Below are positions 24,187 through 37,200 of a stretch of 64,000 nt of DNA, one piece after another. Numbering within the stretch: the first letter of the stretch is position 1; every line of letters starts with the position of its first letter. The notes below the pieces were generated by a model. It was not told where the DNA came from and did no database searches. It was given only the letters and a program-made list of their open reading frames with translations. The position numbers and the translations under genes were made by a program. The stretch is taken from NCBI GenBank assembly GCA_963576565.1, contig OY755048.1, forward strand, positions 1,928,501 to 1,992,500, written 5' to 3'. Origin of the DNA: Aspidapion aeneum (Eukaryota; Arthropoda; Insecta; Coleoptera; Brentidae).

Positions 24187-24937
24187 TCTGTGTGACATTA
24201 TATTTTTTCCCACCGTTTTAGACCATTAATAATCGATATAGGAATATACAAGAAATTGTGTTCGAATTCGCGAAATTTTTACTTTTAAATTGCATCTTGA
24301 CTTTAACTGTGTTTTCGCCTGCTTTTAGTTTTTTGTTTCTCTCGTATCTCGGTAGATGGCGCCTCTTGCTATAGTTCGCTCACTAATTACATTTAATTAG
24401 AGACAAAACCATCTGATTAACTTCGCAAGATTTGTCACATTGACCAGCAGTGTTCTGAGGAGTCCCATAAGGACGAAACGGTTAACTGTCAACACTTATT
24501 AGGTGTCCATTAGATCTTGGACCCCCGTGAGGTTCAGCTTTCAGGCTACCCACGGAAAAATATAAGGGAAACAGAAACTCCTTTTTGCCCGATTAGCCAC
24601 GAAACTTGTTTGATTTTTAAAAGTGGTAATGTTATTTTTTTATCATTTAAAAATTGATCGCTAATATTTCAGAAACTATTTATCAAAACTGCGACGTATA
24701 GGGTATTTTTGGAAAGTATATTCCAAGCCTAATCTATTAATTAAATAATATAAGGAGCATCCAATTTACAAAAACTATAAATTTGAAAACCTGTCAAATA
24801 CGGTAAGCATGAGGAATAAAGTCAAGATGCAATGTAAAAGTAAAAATTTCGCGAATTCGAACACAATTTCTTTTATATTCCTATATGAATTATTAATGGC
24901 CTAAAAGAGTGGGAAAAATATAATGAGACACCCTGTA
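24187..24937. mobile_element. Inverted-repeat element with internal shared repeat
   Basis: Long terminal inverted repeats of about 120 bp: TGACATTATATTTTTTCCCA ... TAGGAATATACAAGAAATTG ... TTCGAATTCGCGAAATTT ... ATTGCATCTTGAC on the left, mirrored on the right, where it ends CACCCTGTATC. The centre (24425-24620) is a separate repeat also found at 58193-58410. Confidence 0.8.
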
Positions 24938-25351
24938 TCTAAATAAAATTTAATACATAACCGCTTGCTGTAAAATATTTGATGGAGTGATCCTATTATA
25001 AGGGGCGAAATTAATTGGAGCGCAAAATTTAATTTGACTTCCCTTTTTAATGCGATTAGGTACTTAACAAAATTTTATACAGAGGTGTTTACATTTTATT
25101 TAGTTTATCGTAGCCTATTCAAGAACAGATAACAATAGAACATTTTAAGCGGTCAATCTGCAAATACCTAGTTTATATTTACTTAAAGTTGTTAAATATA
25201 ACATAGTCGTAGTCTGAAGTACTTCCGTACGTTTTAAAATTTTCATTAAACCCTTTTAAGGTCGTCAACCAAAGTTAACCTTAACCTTAACCTTAACCAG
25301 GAAGTACTTCCTAAACTGCTGACTCTTAGAGTTGCATTATAAAAAAAGTTA
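24938..25351. other. Non-coding stretch with a short CTTAAC run
   Basis: Contains four CTTAAC-like hexamers at about 25274-25298, too few to call telomeric. Nothing else is assigned. Confidence 0.35.
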
Positions 25352-28068
25352 AAGGGAATGTTGAGGAGAGATGGAACATCATTCAAAATTATATACGAAT
25401 TAGGGTTTGCAAAAACAGTATACCATAGAGTAATAAAAATGTATTCTTTTTCTAAGAATGTAACTCTAAGATGATCTTATGATATTTTATGATCTATTTG
25501 CCACAATAGTAATAGAATAGTTAGAAAAAATCCAGCACCTAGCCAGAAAATTGATTTGGAGGGGTGGGGTTCGGAATTTTAGAATAAAAACAAAGCATTG
25601 TCTTTTTATTTAAATAAAAACGGTTTTGTTTAGTATTTTTATTTTAACTAATTTATTTATACTTTCGGATAGTTGCACGGGGGGGGGGGGGTCCGGACCC
25701 AGTGGCTACGTGTCTTTAAAAAATATGATAACTAAAGCTAAGCTCTTAAACTCCTAGAGGGACAGGAGAGATGGTCCACTTAATCTTTATATAGGAGAGA
25801 TGGACCATACACGAGTTTAAATTCCAGGGCCCAGTTTTTATCCAGATTACTATAGTGGCCGGTCTGCGTCTTAAAAGGTGTGTTTGCAATGTCGAATGAT
25901 TTTTCATTCCACTGTTCAAAGAGGAACAAAAAAAATTCGGTGGCGATTAAAAACTATATTTTCAAATCACTGCAGGAGTATCTGTATAATAAAACCGGTT
26001 AAAAGTAGAAATTACCAATTTTCTCAAAACTACCTTCTAACCATTTTTTGTTCTAGTCTAATGACCTATCTATCTAGCGGCCCTTATGAAACTTCTCCCT
26101 CTACTTGCATCGTGTCATGAGGTCAGTCGAAATTTAATGAATTTTGGAATCACAAGCCTTTGTTCTGAGTTGTTATTTAGTGCTGTTATTGTGTTTTCGT
26201 ATGGCTCATATTCGAAAAATAAATTATTGAAAATGGAAATAGAACCTATACAGGGTGTTCGGCACATGAACCGTCAAAATTTTTTGGGATATTGTTGGGG
26301 TCATTTGCTACCTTTTCAACCTTGGAACTTGGGTCCTTAGAGTCACGGCTAAAGAGATTAATTTTTTTATTTTTTTTCTCAAATAACCCAAAATCCCAAC
26401 TTTAAACCCTCGTAAGCTTTTTATTAATGTCTGGAAAAGCACCATTTTTTTTTATAATTCTGTAATCTTATGCTACTTCAACTAATTAATAGATTTGTTA
26501 AAATTTATGTACCAAAGGGTCATACGAGGTTTTTTATTAAAGAACATTAGTGATTTTGTGAAAGAAAATCAATTTCAAAATTAAAATTTTTAAAAAGTAT
26601 CGACACTTGAGAACTTCATTTTCTTTTAAAAACTTCTCTAATTGATTACCTTTCTAACGGTATGCTACACTTTGATTTAAAAAGAACAATTCTGCTTTAA
26701 AATACGAATATTCCGTGAGACGGGCAATAATCGTTCGGACTTAAGAAAAACAATTTGTTGTTTATGATCGTTTCGAACAAAATTTATAAATAAAGAACAC
26801 AATGCATTATTGTTAAAAGTTTAACTTTTGTTTAAGTAGGGAAACGATTATAAACATCAAATTGTTTTTCTTACCAATTCCGAACGAGTCTCGCCCTTCT
26901 GACGGAAATCCGCATTTTAAAGTAGAAATGTTTTTTTTATCAATGTGTAGCATACCGTTAGAAAGGTAATCAACTAAAGAAGTTTTTAACTTTTTTGATT
27001 TTTAATTTTGAAATTGATTTTCTTTCACAAAATCACTAATGTTCTTCAATAAAAAACCTCGTATGTCCCTTTGGTACATCAATTTTAACAAATCTATTAG
27101 TTAGTTGAAGAAGCATAAGATTACAAAATTATAAAAAAAATGGTGCTTTTTCAGACATTAATAAAAGGCTTACGAGGGTTTAAAGGTGGGATTTTGGATA
27201 ATTTGAATAATTTTTTTAAAAATTTATATCTCTTTAGCCGTGACTCTTAGGACCCAAGTTCCCAGGTTGAAAAGGTCCCAAAAAATTTTGACGGTTCATG
27301 TGCCAAACACCCTGTATATCATATTTTGAAACATAATTTTATTCCTTTGTTGTTTGCATGTTACATTTACGAAATATTTTAAAATGCTGTATTTGGAAAT
27401 ATTTTAAAATGCCGTATTTGTCTAATTTTTGCCTTATCAAAGCGTTTTAGTTGCCTGCCGGGTCTTCTCGAGCTATATTTCTTTAATGGACATGAAGCTT
27501 AGGCTTATTTCAATTATGACTCATAAAAAAATTGCCTACGTCCGCCATTTTGACTTATATGCATTCAAATGAGTGATATGCGTGTAAAATATCAATGGCA
27601 AGTCATCAAAAAATTATGCATTTGTATGTCAAAAGTAAATATAATTTTATATTTTTGAATTTGGGAGGGAAAATTCCCCTTTCCCCCCCCCCCCTCCCCG
27701 TAGATCCGCGCCTGTCAAAAGTAACAGTAAACAACTTGTAAGCTACTGAAAACGGGATTACAATATCTTTATTTTAATCACCTCAACCCTATATCAACTC
27801 ACTCTGTTTGATCCATGACATGTGGGACACCCTGTATAGATATATTTTTTAATATAAACAGTTTATTATCATCAAACTTTGGCTTTACTTCAAAGAAATT
27901 GCAAAAAATACAACAAATAATTTTGCCCCGTTTTATGATACGAATACTGCACCGGTAGCGGAAAGTATTGTTGCCACAGTATTACGAGAAATCGCGGGTG
28001 ATCCATCTCTCCTACTGGTCCATCTCTCCTCAATGTCTCCCAAAATATATAACTGGATTAACGGCTTT
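25352..28068. mobile_element. Element bounded by GAGGAGAGATGGA inverted repeats, interrupted by a foldback
   Basis: The left end GGGAATGTTGAGGAGAGATG and the right end, in reverse complement GGGAGACATTGAGGAGAGATG, face each other. The GGAGAGATGG word is repeated near the right end and twice internally (about 25765 and 25790). The 1.07-kb foldback at 26249-27316 lies inside. No transposase is recognisable. Confidence 0.6.
26249..27316. mobile_element. 1.07-kb foldback element, copy 2 (complete)
   Basis: Runs from TACAGGGTGTTCGGCACATG to CATGTGCCAAACACCCTGTA with arms of about 490 bp. Compared with copy 1 the central loop is in the opposite orientation, as expected for an insertion the other way round. 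Arms of the two copies are clearly alike. It is non-coding. Confidence 0.93.
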
Positions 28069-29644
28069 AAAAGGTTTTTATTTTGTCCTATAGTTTACAG
28101 TCTTGTGTTGAATTGGTCGTTTCGTGCGCACTTGACATTTTACCATTTGTTTGATATGCTGCTGTCGCATCGTTAAGAGTTGGCACCATAGAGCACCATA
28201 TTAACCTTTGTTTTTTGCTTCCCACGATGACAAAAAACGTAATCGTGAGTAGCAAAAGATAAGCAAGGTCTGGTCCACAAATTACAACAATTATAATATT
28301 CTTAAAAATCCCAACATATTTTAACGTCCCATATAACTATTCACTGTTTATGTCTTTTTTTTATCACAAACTTAGGTACTAACAAAACGTATTGTACATA
28401 AACTATACTAATTCAATATCAGTCATCGCCTTAAAACACTCAGGCAGGATAGTATCACTAACAATACCCTAGTTGAAACAGTGGCTGATGGTCGTACCCC
28501 CGCTGTTTGTACTGCTGCTGGCAACTCACCTAAAAATCACGACTTGTAATTAATTATGAAATCTTCCACTCGTCACAACAAATTCGCCTGCTAAATTTCA
28601 TAAAAATCACTCGAGTAGATTTTAAGTTATACATATAAAAACAATATTTTTTCGGCTGTAGTTTTGTTACCCTTTGTTTCCCTCCCCTCTCATTTATTTA
28701 AATGCCTATAAAAGGTGCGCCACTGATGTAAGGGGGGGGGCGTAATATATATCGTTAGACAGGACTTTTCATCAGTCTCAATAATTGTTACTTAGTTGTT
28801 TTTTGCTAAGTTAAAAGTTTGCAAATTATTGAGAAAATACTGTAAGAGAGCACTTTTGAAGGAAGTGTGAGGGGGGATGCCCTCCACCACCACTTTAAAA
28901 AAGGTTAACTAGAAAAAGTCAGTTTTAAGTTATTACTAACCAAAAATAATTTTTTACTTACTCTCATTATTATTTACTGGGTTACAAAAATGAATGTTCA
29001 ACATTTTCGTTTGATTTAAGGATTATTTTTATTTCAAGGCTGCTTTTAAAAAAATATGTCTAGCTTAAACTATTTAACTGTGTATAATGGGCTTTTAACC
29101 AAAAAAATATTTTTGAGAAAAAACTAGTGTAAAGGATAAAAACTACCACAAAAAAAATATAAAAAAAATATTTTTAAATTTTCCCCTTGTATTCGTACGC
29201 TAATAGAGTGTGCACCACTGCCGTCAGAGGGTACTAAGGTACATCGTTAAAAAGGAAATTGTATCCGCTTGAAAAATGATCTCCAGGAGATTTTTGGAAA
29301 AGTTGACTGTTTTCGAGTTATTAGCAAAAAATTATCAAAAAGCACGTTTAAGGGGGGGAACCACCCCACTGCCAGGTTTGGGGGTGTGGTTCCCTTTCGT
29401 ATAATGTTCGGGCGATTCTTATGTCTATCCATACCAAGTATGTTGCTTCTATCATTAAACGCAGCATATCGCTTGATTCTCAGATATAGTACCTGAACTA
29501 GTAGTTGACCTATGTTTAATTGACTGGTAGTACCTTTGTAGTTAAACAAACTATGTAAAATATTTGAATCAATCTTTTCGAAAGCTAATCGGTAGTGGTC
29601 CAGGCCGGTCCACCATGCTTTTTTAGCTGAATCGGTGCAACAGC
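28069..29644. other. Intergenic stretch, nothing assigned
   Basis: Mixed AT-rich DNA with G-runs at about 28730-28740. Minor open frames on both strands at 29247-29549 overlap each other and show no recognisable domain. A last exon of the Dpr gene could lie here or further left, but I could not identify one. Confidence 0.3.
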
Positions 29645-30350
29645 ATGTGTTCTGCTTAAATCAAAGATATTACCTATATTTTTTATTTAAATAATAGGAT
29701 ATATATACTAATCATAACAAAAACATTTCATGTAAAAAAAGTCAAGTACGCGAAAGTGGTATTCCATAAAAAGAATTGAGCTAAAAGGAAAGCCAAGTTC
29801 TCCAATAAAAATTTCAAAATGAAAGGTTTTTACTAGTTTGGAAATGTTTTTTTAAACTTTGCTTTTTCAGCCACACTTCTTTATATTCAATTTAGGACTG
29901 TGTTTAGAAAAACATTTCCAAACCAGTAAGAACCTTTCATTTTGAAATTTGTATTGGAGAACTTGGCTTTACTTTTATCTCAATTCTTTTTACGGAATAC
30001 CATTTTCGCGTTTTTTTTACATGAAATGTTTTTGTTATGATTAGTATATATAGTCTAAATTATACGCATTTGTAATGACGTCACCAGGTGAGAAAAAAAC
30101 GTATGGCGTAGATATTTTTGTCAATCAATGTTTTTTGATTGACAGTGACGGATACTTCACATAACCAATTACCTACCTATTTAAATCATAGACACTACTT
30201 TTTTTAAAAGTTTATGTCACCGCTGTTGATAATATACTAAAAACAAAGATAAACAAAAATGACGTCATTACAAATGGGTATAATTTGAACTATATATCCT
30301 ATTATTTAAATAAAAAATATGGGTGATATCTTTGATTTAACGAATTGCAG
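29645..30350. mobile_element. Foldback element carrying a nested MITE
   Basis: The left arm (TTAAATCAAAGATATTACC, TTTATTTAAATAATAGGAT, ACTAATCATAACAAAAACAT, GCCAAGTTCTCCAAT, TTTCAAAATGAAAGG) is repeated in reverse complement on the right; the centre is near 29875. The right arm is interrupted between GATTAGTATATATA and TATATATCCTATT by the element at 30053-30290. Confidence 0.88.
30053..30290. mobile_element. 238-bp MITE inserted in the foldback
   Basis: Terminal inverted repeats of about 25 bp contain AAATTATAC(G/C)CATTTGTAATGACG at both ends. It sits in an AT-rich TATATA target, so a TA-type target duplication is possible but ambiguous. The left arm of the host foldback lacks it, which confirms insertion. 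Confidence 0.8.
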
Positions 30351-30785
30351 CTTTCTGGGTAATATTTAAGATCACAAAATTCGAACAAAGGGCAAAAAAA
30401 CTGAAGTCGCAAAAATAAATACGGTTTTTTGCCCACCTTATCTTTTCAAAGTTTGACTTGGAAGTTTTTTTATTATTCCGTTCTTTAATTTTTTATTAAG
30501 GTAAACCAAATAACAAAAAATGAGAGACACAACGTCCAGTTTAGTAACATGGACATCGGATAATCGGTGCTAAATACAATGCCTACATATTTGATGATTG
30601 TTCCCCTAAAACTCTAGGGATTCAAGGGTTGTGTAAAAGGGCTATTTGAGCAAAATCAGATAACGAAAGGCACGGCCACGGCACAACTTCGAATACAACA
30701 TTGCCTCAGCATCTTTCTTCAATAGGTTTAACTAAAAAAATTACTAATTAAAAAAATCGGCATACTCTATTCGCTTAGAGGCCTT

Positions 30786-30950
30786 CATGCACTTTTCGTG
30801 TTAATGACAAATTCGTCCAAGATCAGAAATGAAAATAGTATAACAGTCCAATGGCAAAAACGGAATTATACAAAAACAAGACAAGAGCAAAATCGAAGAA
30901 AGTCTTTTATCAAAACCGGACAAAATCATAAAAAAGGGCCGGGCCTAACA
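30786..30950. repeat. Dispersed repeat, reference copy
   Basis: GCACTTTTCGTGTTAATG through CCAATGGCAAAAACGGAATT to GAAGAAAGTCTTTTATC matches 34208-34369 with few differences; its right part also matches 190-300. The class is unknown. Confidence 0.75.
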
Positions 30951-31112
30951 TGAGCAACTTTCTCCTTTCTTTTCATGTATACTGGATCCGTCTCCGTTCC
31001 TCTCATATAAATCGGACTCATGGAACTTTGGCGGCCAATTTAAATCGGGAACAATAAATATTGTTGTTTTTGGACCCAAGAATACTTAAAGAAAAAAATG
31101 TCTGTTCCTTAC

Positions 31113-31249
31113 CATAAAGTACATGGACAGTTACAAATGCTTCTGCCTGTCCTCCAACTGAGCAGCTATAGTTTCCCGAATGTTTACGATCTAGTGGGAC
31201 CAGTTTTAAAGTCGAAACTGCTGAGTCTTGATTTTTGCTCAAATTCAAT
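31113..31249 (-). CDS. dpr: dpr exon: end of Ig2
   Basis: 137-bp exon after the acceptor TTGTTTCAG and before GTAAGG. It encodes LNLSKNQDSAVSTLKL, then HSGNYSCSVGGQAEAF and VTVHVLYG: the last strands of the second Ig domain, with its second Cys. It ends in phase 1, so another coding exon must follow downstream. Confidence 0.93.
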
Positions 31250-34200
31250 CTGAAACAATTAATTATTTCAAAAAGAGAGCTACTAGCACAAAGTAAGTAG
31301 GAAATCTTAATTTATGCTGTTAGTGGCCAAATTTTAATAATAAAATAGTATATTTCTAATTAGTATTGCAGTTTCTACGTTTCTTTTAAGACTGTAGTCT
31401 TACCTTAAATTTAAAATTTTCGAGGGATTATAATGTAAACAGGGTAATAATTTGTTTTTATCACATTTCGTTTTGTTTATTTAAGGAAATAGAGAGACCG
31501 GGAGTTTTATTGGGTTGTCACGCCGCATAATGTGTAAGTAGGGAAAGAGACATTTGGGATCTTTACGAAATGTCTAGGATGCTGGGGTTGATTTTATTTA
31601 GGCACGTACAAGGGATCAAGTTCCACATTATCCTACCATAAGACCGAGATAATATACATCATATATATAAATCTCTCTCTCTGGAATAAGAAATTGTTGG
31701 TTTTTAACTTACGAGCTATATTTCTGTAAGAGTAAGTCGTCATGTGTCCAGCCCAAAATATGTTTGCTTGGCTCATCACCGCCAGAAAGCCCAATATTTG
31801 TCGCTGAACATGTCAAAAGTAGACTACTGCCCACCCTGTAGTATCTTTCGGACACCTCCCGTCCAGATTCGTCCATAATGCGTACCATCGGGGCTAAAAG
31901 TAATTTACTAAAATTATTTCCACAAATGGGCCATAGGCATCGACTACGTGGGTGCTCGGAGGGTCGGAAACCCACGAGACATACACAGTGGATGCACGGC
32001 ACCCACGGGAATTAATATAAATATGATTCACAATTACCCATTTATTTTTTAGCAGTCAGTCAGTTTTTTTAACTACTAATCAAATGTGCATCCACCCACG
32101 AGGTTTTATAAAGAACCGGCGCCTCTAATTAAAGAATTGATGATTGATGATTGATGATTGATGATTGATGATTGATGATTGATGATTGATGATTGATGAT
32201 TGATGATTGATGATTGATGATTGATGATTGATGATTGATGATTGATGATTGATGATTGATGATTGATGATTGATGATTGATGATTGATGATTGATGATTG
32301 ATGATTGATGATTGATGATTGATGATTGATGATTGATGATTGATGATTGATGATTGATGATTGATGATTGATGATTGATGATTGATGATTGATGATTGAT
32401 GATTGATGATTGATGATTGATGATTGATTATTGATGATTGATGATTGATGATTGATGATTGATGATTGATGATTGATGATTGATGATTGATGATTGATGA
32501 TTGATGATTGATGATTGATGATTGATGATTGATGATTGATGATTGATGATTGATGATTGATGATTGATGATTGATGATTGATGATTGATGATTGATGATT
32601 GATGATTGATGATTGATGATTGATGATTGATGATTGATGATTGATGATTGATGATTGATGATTGATGATTGATGATTGATGATTGATGATTGATGATTGA
32701 TGATTGATGATTGATGATTGATGATTGATGATTGATGATTGATGATTGATGATTGATGATTGATGATTGATGATTGATGATTGATGATTGATGATTGATG
32801 ATTGATGATTGATGATTGATGATTGATGATTGATGATTGATGATTGATGATTGATGATTGATGATTGATGATTGATGATTGATGATTGATGATTGATGAT
32901 TGATGATTGATGATTGATGATTGATGATTGATGATTGATGATTGATGATTGATGATTGATGATTGATGATTGATGATTGATGATTGATGATTGATGATTG
33001 ATGATTGATGATTGATGATTGATGATTGATGATTGATGATTGATGATTGATGATTGATGATTGATGATTGATGATTGATGATTGATGATTGATGATTGAT
33101 GATTGATGATTGATGATTGATGATTGATGATTGATGATTGATGATTGATGATTGATGATTGATGATTGATGATTGATGATTGATGATTGATGATTGATGA
33201 TTGATGATTGATGATTGATGATTGATGATTGATGATTGATGATTGATGATTGATGATTGATGATTGATGATTGATGATTGATGATTGATGATTGATGATT
33301 GATGATTGATGATTGATGATTGATGATTGATGATTGATGATTGATGATTGATGATTGATGATTGATGATTGATGATTGATGATTGATGATTGATGATTGA
33401 TGATTGATGATTGATGATTGATGATTGATGATTGATGATTGATGATTGATGATTGATGATTGATGATTGATGATTGATGATTGATGATTGATGATTGATG
33501 ATTGATGATTGATGATTGATGATTGATGATTGATGATTGATGATTGATGATTGATGATTGATGATTGATGATTGATGATTGATGATTGATGATTGATGAT
33601 TGATGATTGATGATTGATGATTGATGATTGATGATTGATGATTGATGATTGATGATTGATGATTGATGATTGATGATTGATGATTGATGATTGATGATTG
33701 ATGATTGATGATTGATGATTGATGATTGATGATTGATGATTGATGATTGATGATTGATGATTGATGATTGATGATTGATGATTGATGATTGATGATTGAT
33801 GATTGATGATTGATGATTGATGATTGATGATTGATGATTGATGATTGATGATTGATGATTGATGATTGATGATTGATGATTGATGATTGATGATTGATGA
33901 TTGATGATTGATGATTGATGATTGATGATTGATGATTGATGATTGATGATTGATGATTGATGATTGATGATTGATGATTGATGATTGATGATTGATGATT
34001 GATGATTGATGATTGATGATTGATGATTGATGATTGATGATTGATGATTGATGATTGATGATTGATGATTGATGATTGATGATTGATGATTGATGATTGA
34101 TGATTGATGATTGATGATTGATGATTGATGATTGATGATTGATGATTGATGATTGATGATTGATGATTGATGATTGATGATTGATGATTGATGATTGATG

Positions 34201-37200
34201 ATTGATTTGTGCACTTTTCGTGTTAATGCAAAATTGAATCCAGGGGTTGATTGAGGATGGAATGACAAATTCGTCCAAGATGAGAAATGAAAATAGTATA
34301 AGAGTCCAATGGCAAAAACGGAATTATACAAAAACAAGACAAGAGCAAAATCGAAGAAAGTCTTTTATGATTGATGACTAATAATGATTATTCATTATTG
34401 ATGAATTAATACCTCCACCAATGTACTAATCAGGACGTTTATTTTTGACTGCCCGTGAGGTGAGGTGAGCGAAATTTTCACTTTTACGAGTGAACAAGAT
34501 CACCGGTGAACTTAAGTCCACGGGTAAACTTGAGTTCACTTTCTTTTCCCACGGGGAAATAAATTCGCGGGAGTCTTTCTTATCTTACTTTTGGTGGTCA
34601 GTTTTGTTTTCGAGAGAAGTGTTTTGATAGTTTTAATTTCTTAATAAAAATGGGTAAAAAATTAATGTTACACTTTAGAAAAAGCTCGCGAAAAGAAAAC
34701 TGACAGACAAAAGTAAAGCAATAGCCAATAGGTCGGGCAGCAAAACACAATTTTTGGTGATTTTGGTAAAACTTGGTACGTTTGTAGAGCGACCCAAGAC
34801 AAGTAGAGAAAAAAATTTTTTTGGTTCGAACTCTACTCATTGCCGCGTTTCAGTGCCCTTAAATTTCAAATTTGCACTTTACATTTTTTTCCAATATCTT
34901 AAAACTAAAAACAGCTAAAATATCTTTCATGACAATTTTGATTAGGTAAGACCTGTCTCTATAAGCCCATGTAACGCAACTTTTAAAAATATTTTTTTTA
35001 TATTAAGAAAAATAATGTTGAGTTTAACATTATTTTTCTTGAAAATTTACCAAAGTAGTGATTTTTTTAAAACTTAAAATTTTGGACCCTGTCAAGAAGT
35101 TTCTAAGGCGGATTTTATCTGACATACTTTTTTTTATTTCTTTTGAGTCGGGCTATATCTCACTTTTTAAAATTTGAAAAAATCTGTCTCGTTTTTCGCA
35201 AAATACAAAGATTTTGGACTGCTTATACAAAACAATTTTTTAAAACTTTATTTGACCAAAACTTAAAATAATTTTTACCGGTTCTGATAGAGAACTAAAT
35301 AGAAAATTTACTTTCTTAAAAAAAAATTAATAAATATAATCCAATATATTCAAAAATTTACCACAAACATGGAGAAATCAATAACGGTTTTTTAAGCAAA
35401 AATGACATGTTTGAAGATAATGTCAAAATCAAAACTTTGACAAATTTACTAAAGTAGTGATTTTTTTAAAACTTGAATTTTGGGATCCTGTCCCGAAATT
35501 TCTGAGGCGGATTTTATCTGACATACTTTCATTTCTTCCTTTTAAGCCTGGCTCTATCTCACTTCTTAAAACATTAAAAATATTGCAGGAAAAACCTGTA
35601 GCAGAATCACATATACCAAGCTGTCGCGTTTTTCGCAAAATTCGGAGACTTTATTTGAACAAAACATAAAATACTATTTACTGGTTCTAATAGGCAACTA
35701 AATATAAAATTTACTCAACTAAGAAAAAATTTACCGCAACATGGAAAAATCACTGACTCAAAATAACGGTTTTTTAAGAAAAAACTACACATTTAGAGAT
35801 AAACAGCTGGGGATTTTTTATTTTGCCTTTAATTTTGGGTACCCCGAAAACCTTTGTTCTAATATAGACAAGCTTTCAAAAGGTGTGAAATTTTTTTCAA
35901 AATATAAAAATAAGTTGTAGCAAAAAAGCGTTTAAAATTGGGTATTTTTCAGTTTTTTTATAAAATATCCAAATCGTATACTGGTCGGTCACTTAGCCGC
36001 CATTTTCGTCAATTTTGATGGGACTTTCATAAAAATTGGCAAGTTTGTACATCGACTTTAGAGAAGTAAAAAATAAAAAAAAAGTTGGTTGGTACTCGTA
36101 CGTAAACGTACACTTATAACTTTCCAGTTTGCACCTTTTCACTTCTTTCAAAATAACTGAAAATCAAAAAGAGTTAAAATATTTTTTATTATGGTTTTAA
36201 TTAGGTAAGATCTCTCTCTATCTCTCTATCTGTCTTACATAACTTTTAGAAATATTTTTTATTCTAAGCAAAAAATAATTTCATATTAAAAATATTGAAA
36301 AAAAAGTAGTGATTTTTTAAAACCTAAATTTTTTAACTCTGTGAAGAAATTTCTAATGAGGATTTTATCTGAAGTATTTTTTTTTCTTCCTTTTGAGTCT
36401 GCCTATAAGTTGCTTTTTAAAATATTAAAAAATATTGCAGGAAAAATAGGTACATACAATTTTAGTTTGTGTAATTTTCGTTATTTTTTAAAAAATGTTA
36501 AATTATTTTTTTTGTTTTATAGCGGTACCGAAGGGCGGATTAAGGGCGATCACTCAATCAAAAATGTTTCAATATGTTGGCTTGTGTTTTTTTTAATGCT
36601 AATAAATACTTATTTATCTCTAATGAAATATAATTTTATGAAGAACCTATTTATATTATACTCGTTTCTGCTATTTCTAATGGCTCGCTTGTATTATGAG
36701 ATACTATTTTAATTTTAAGGTGCCGTAATATTGTTAAATTTTAAAATCGGGTTAACACCCATGTACTGTTTAATGTATGAAATAATTCTGTTTTTTTTAC
36801 CTTTTGTATTTATTAAGAGATTAATATTTTTTTATGGAAAATTATAAATATACCTGAGCTTTGCAAAAAAATAAAATAAAGTTAGCACCTTTACTAATGT
36901 GTTAATTCCATTTATTACAGGCTTCTAAAGTATATTAAGAACTTAACAATATTCTAGTATATGGTAATTTTTGTAAGAACCCAAAATTAACCGCAAACTA
37001 AAAAATCACCTGCCATTTATCTACAGTTTCGCTTTAAAAACTGTTATTTTAAACCAGAAGAAATTGTGTGGTAAATTTTTAATTTTTCTATTTTTTAAAA
37101 TAATTTTGTATATTAGTTCTTTTATTAGAAACATACGGTTTTAAATTTTAGTCAAATAAAATTTAAAATATGGTTTGGTATTTAAGCAGTCCAAAATCTT

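Noticed and set aside
25270..25300. Telomere-like CTTAAC repeats
   Set aside because: Only about four units and not the TTAGG repeat usual in insects.
32106..34337. 743- and 616-codon open frames on the minus strand
   Set aside because: They are the heptamer satellite read in any frame (SSIINHQ period). TCATCAA repeats contain no stop codon, and there is no codon-level conservation.
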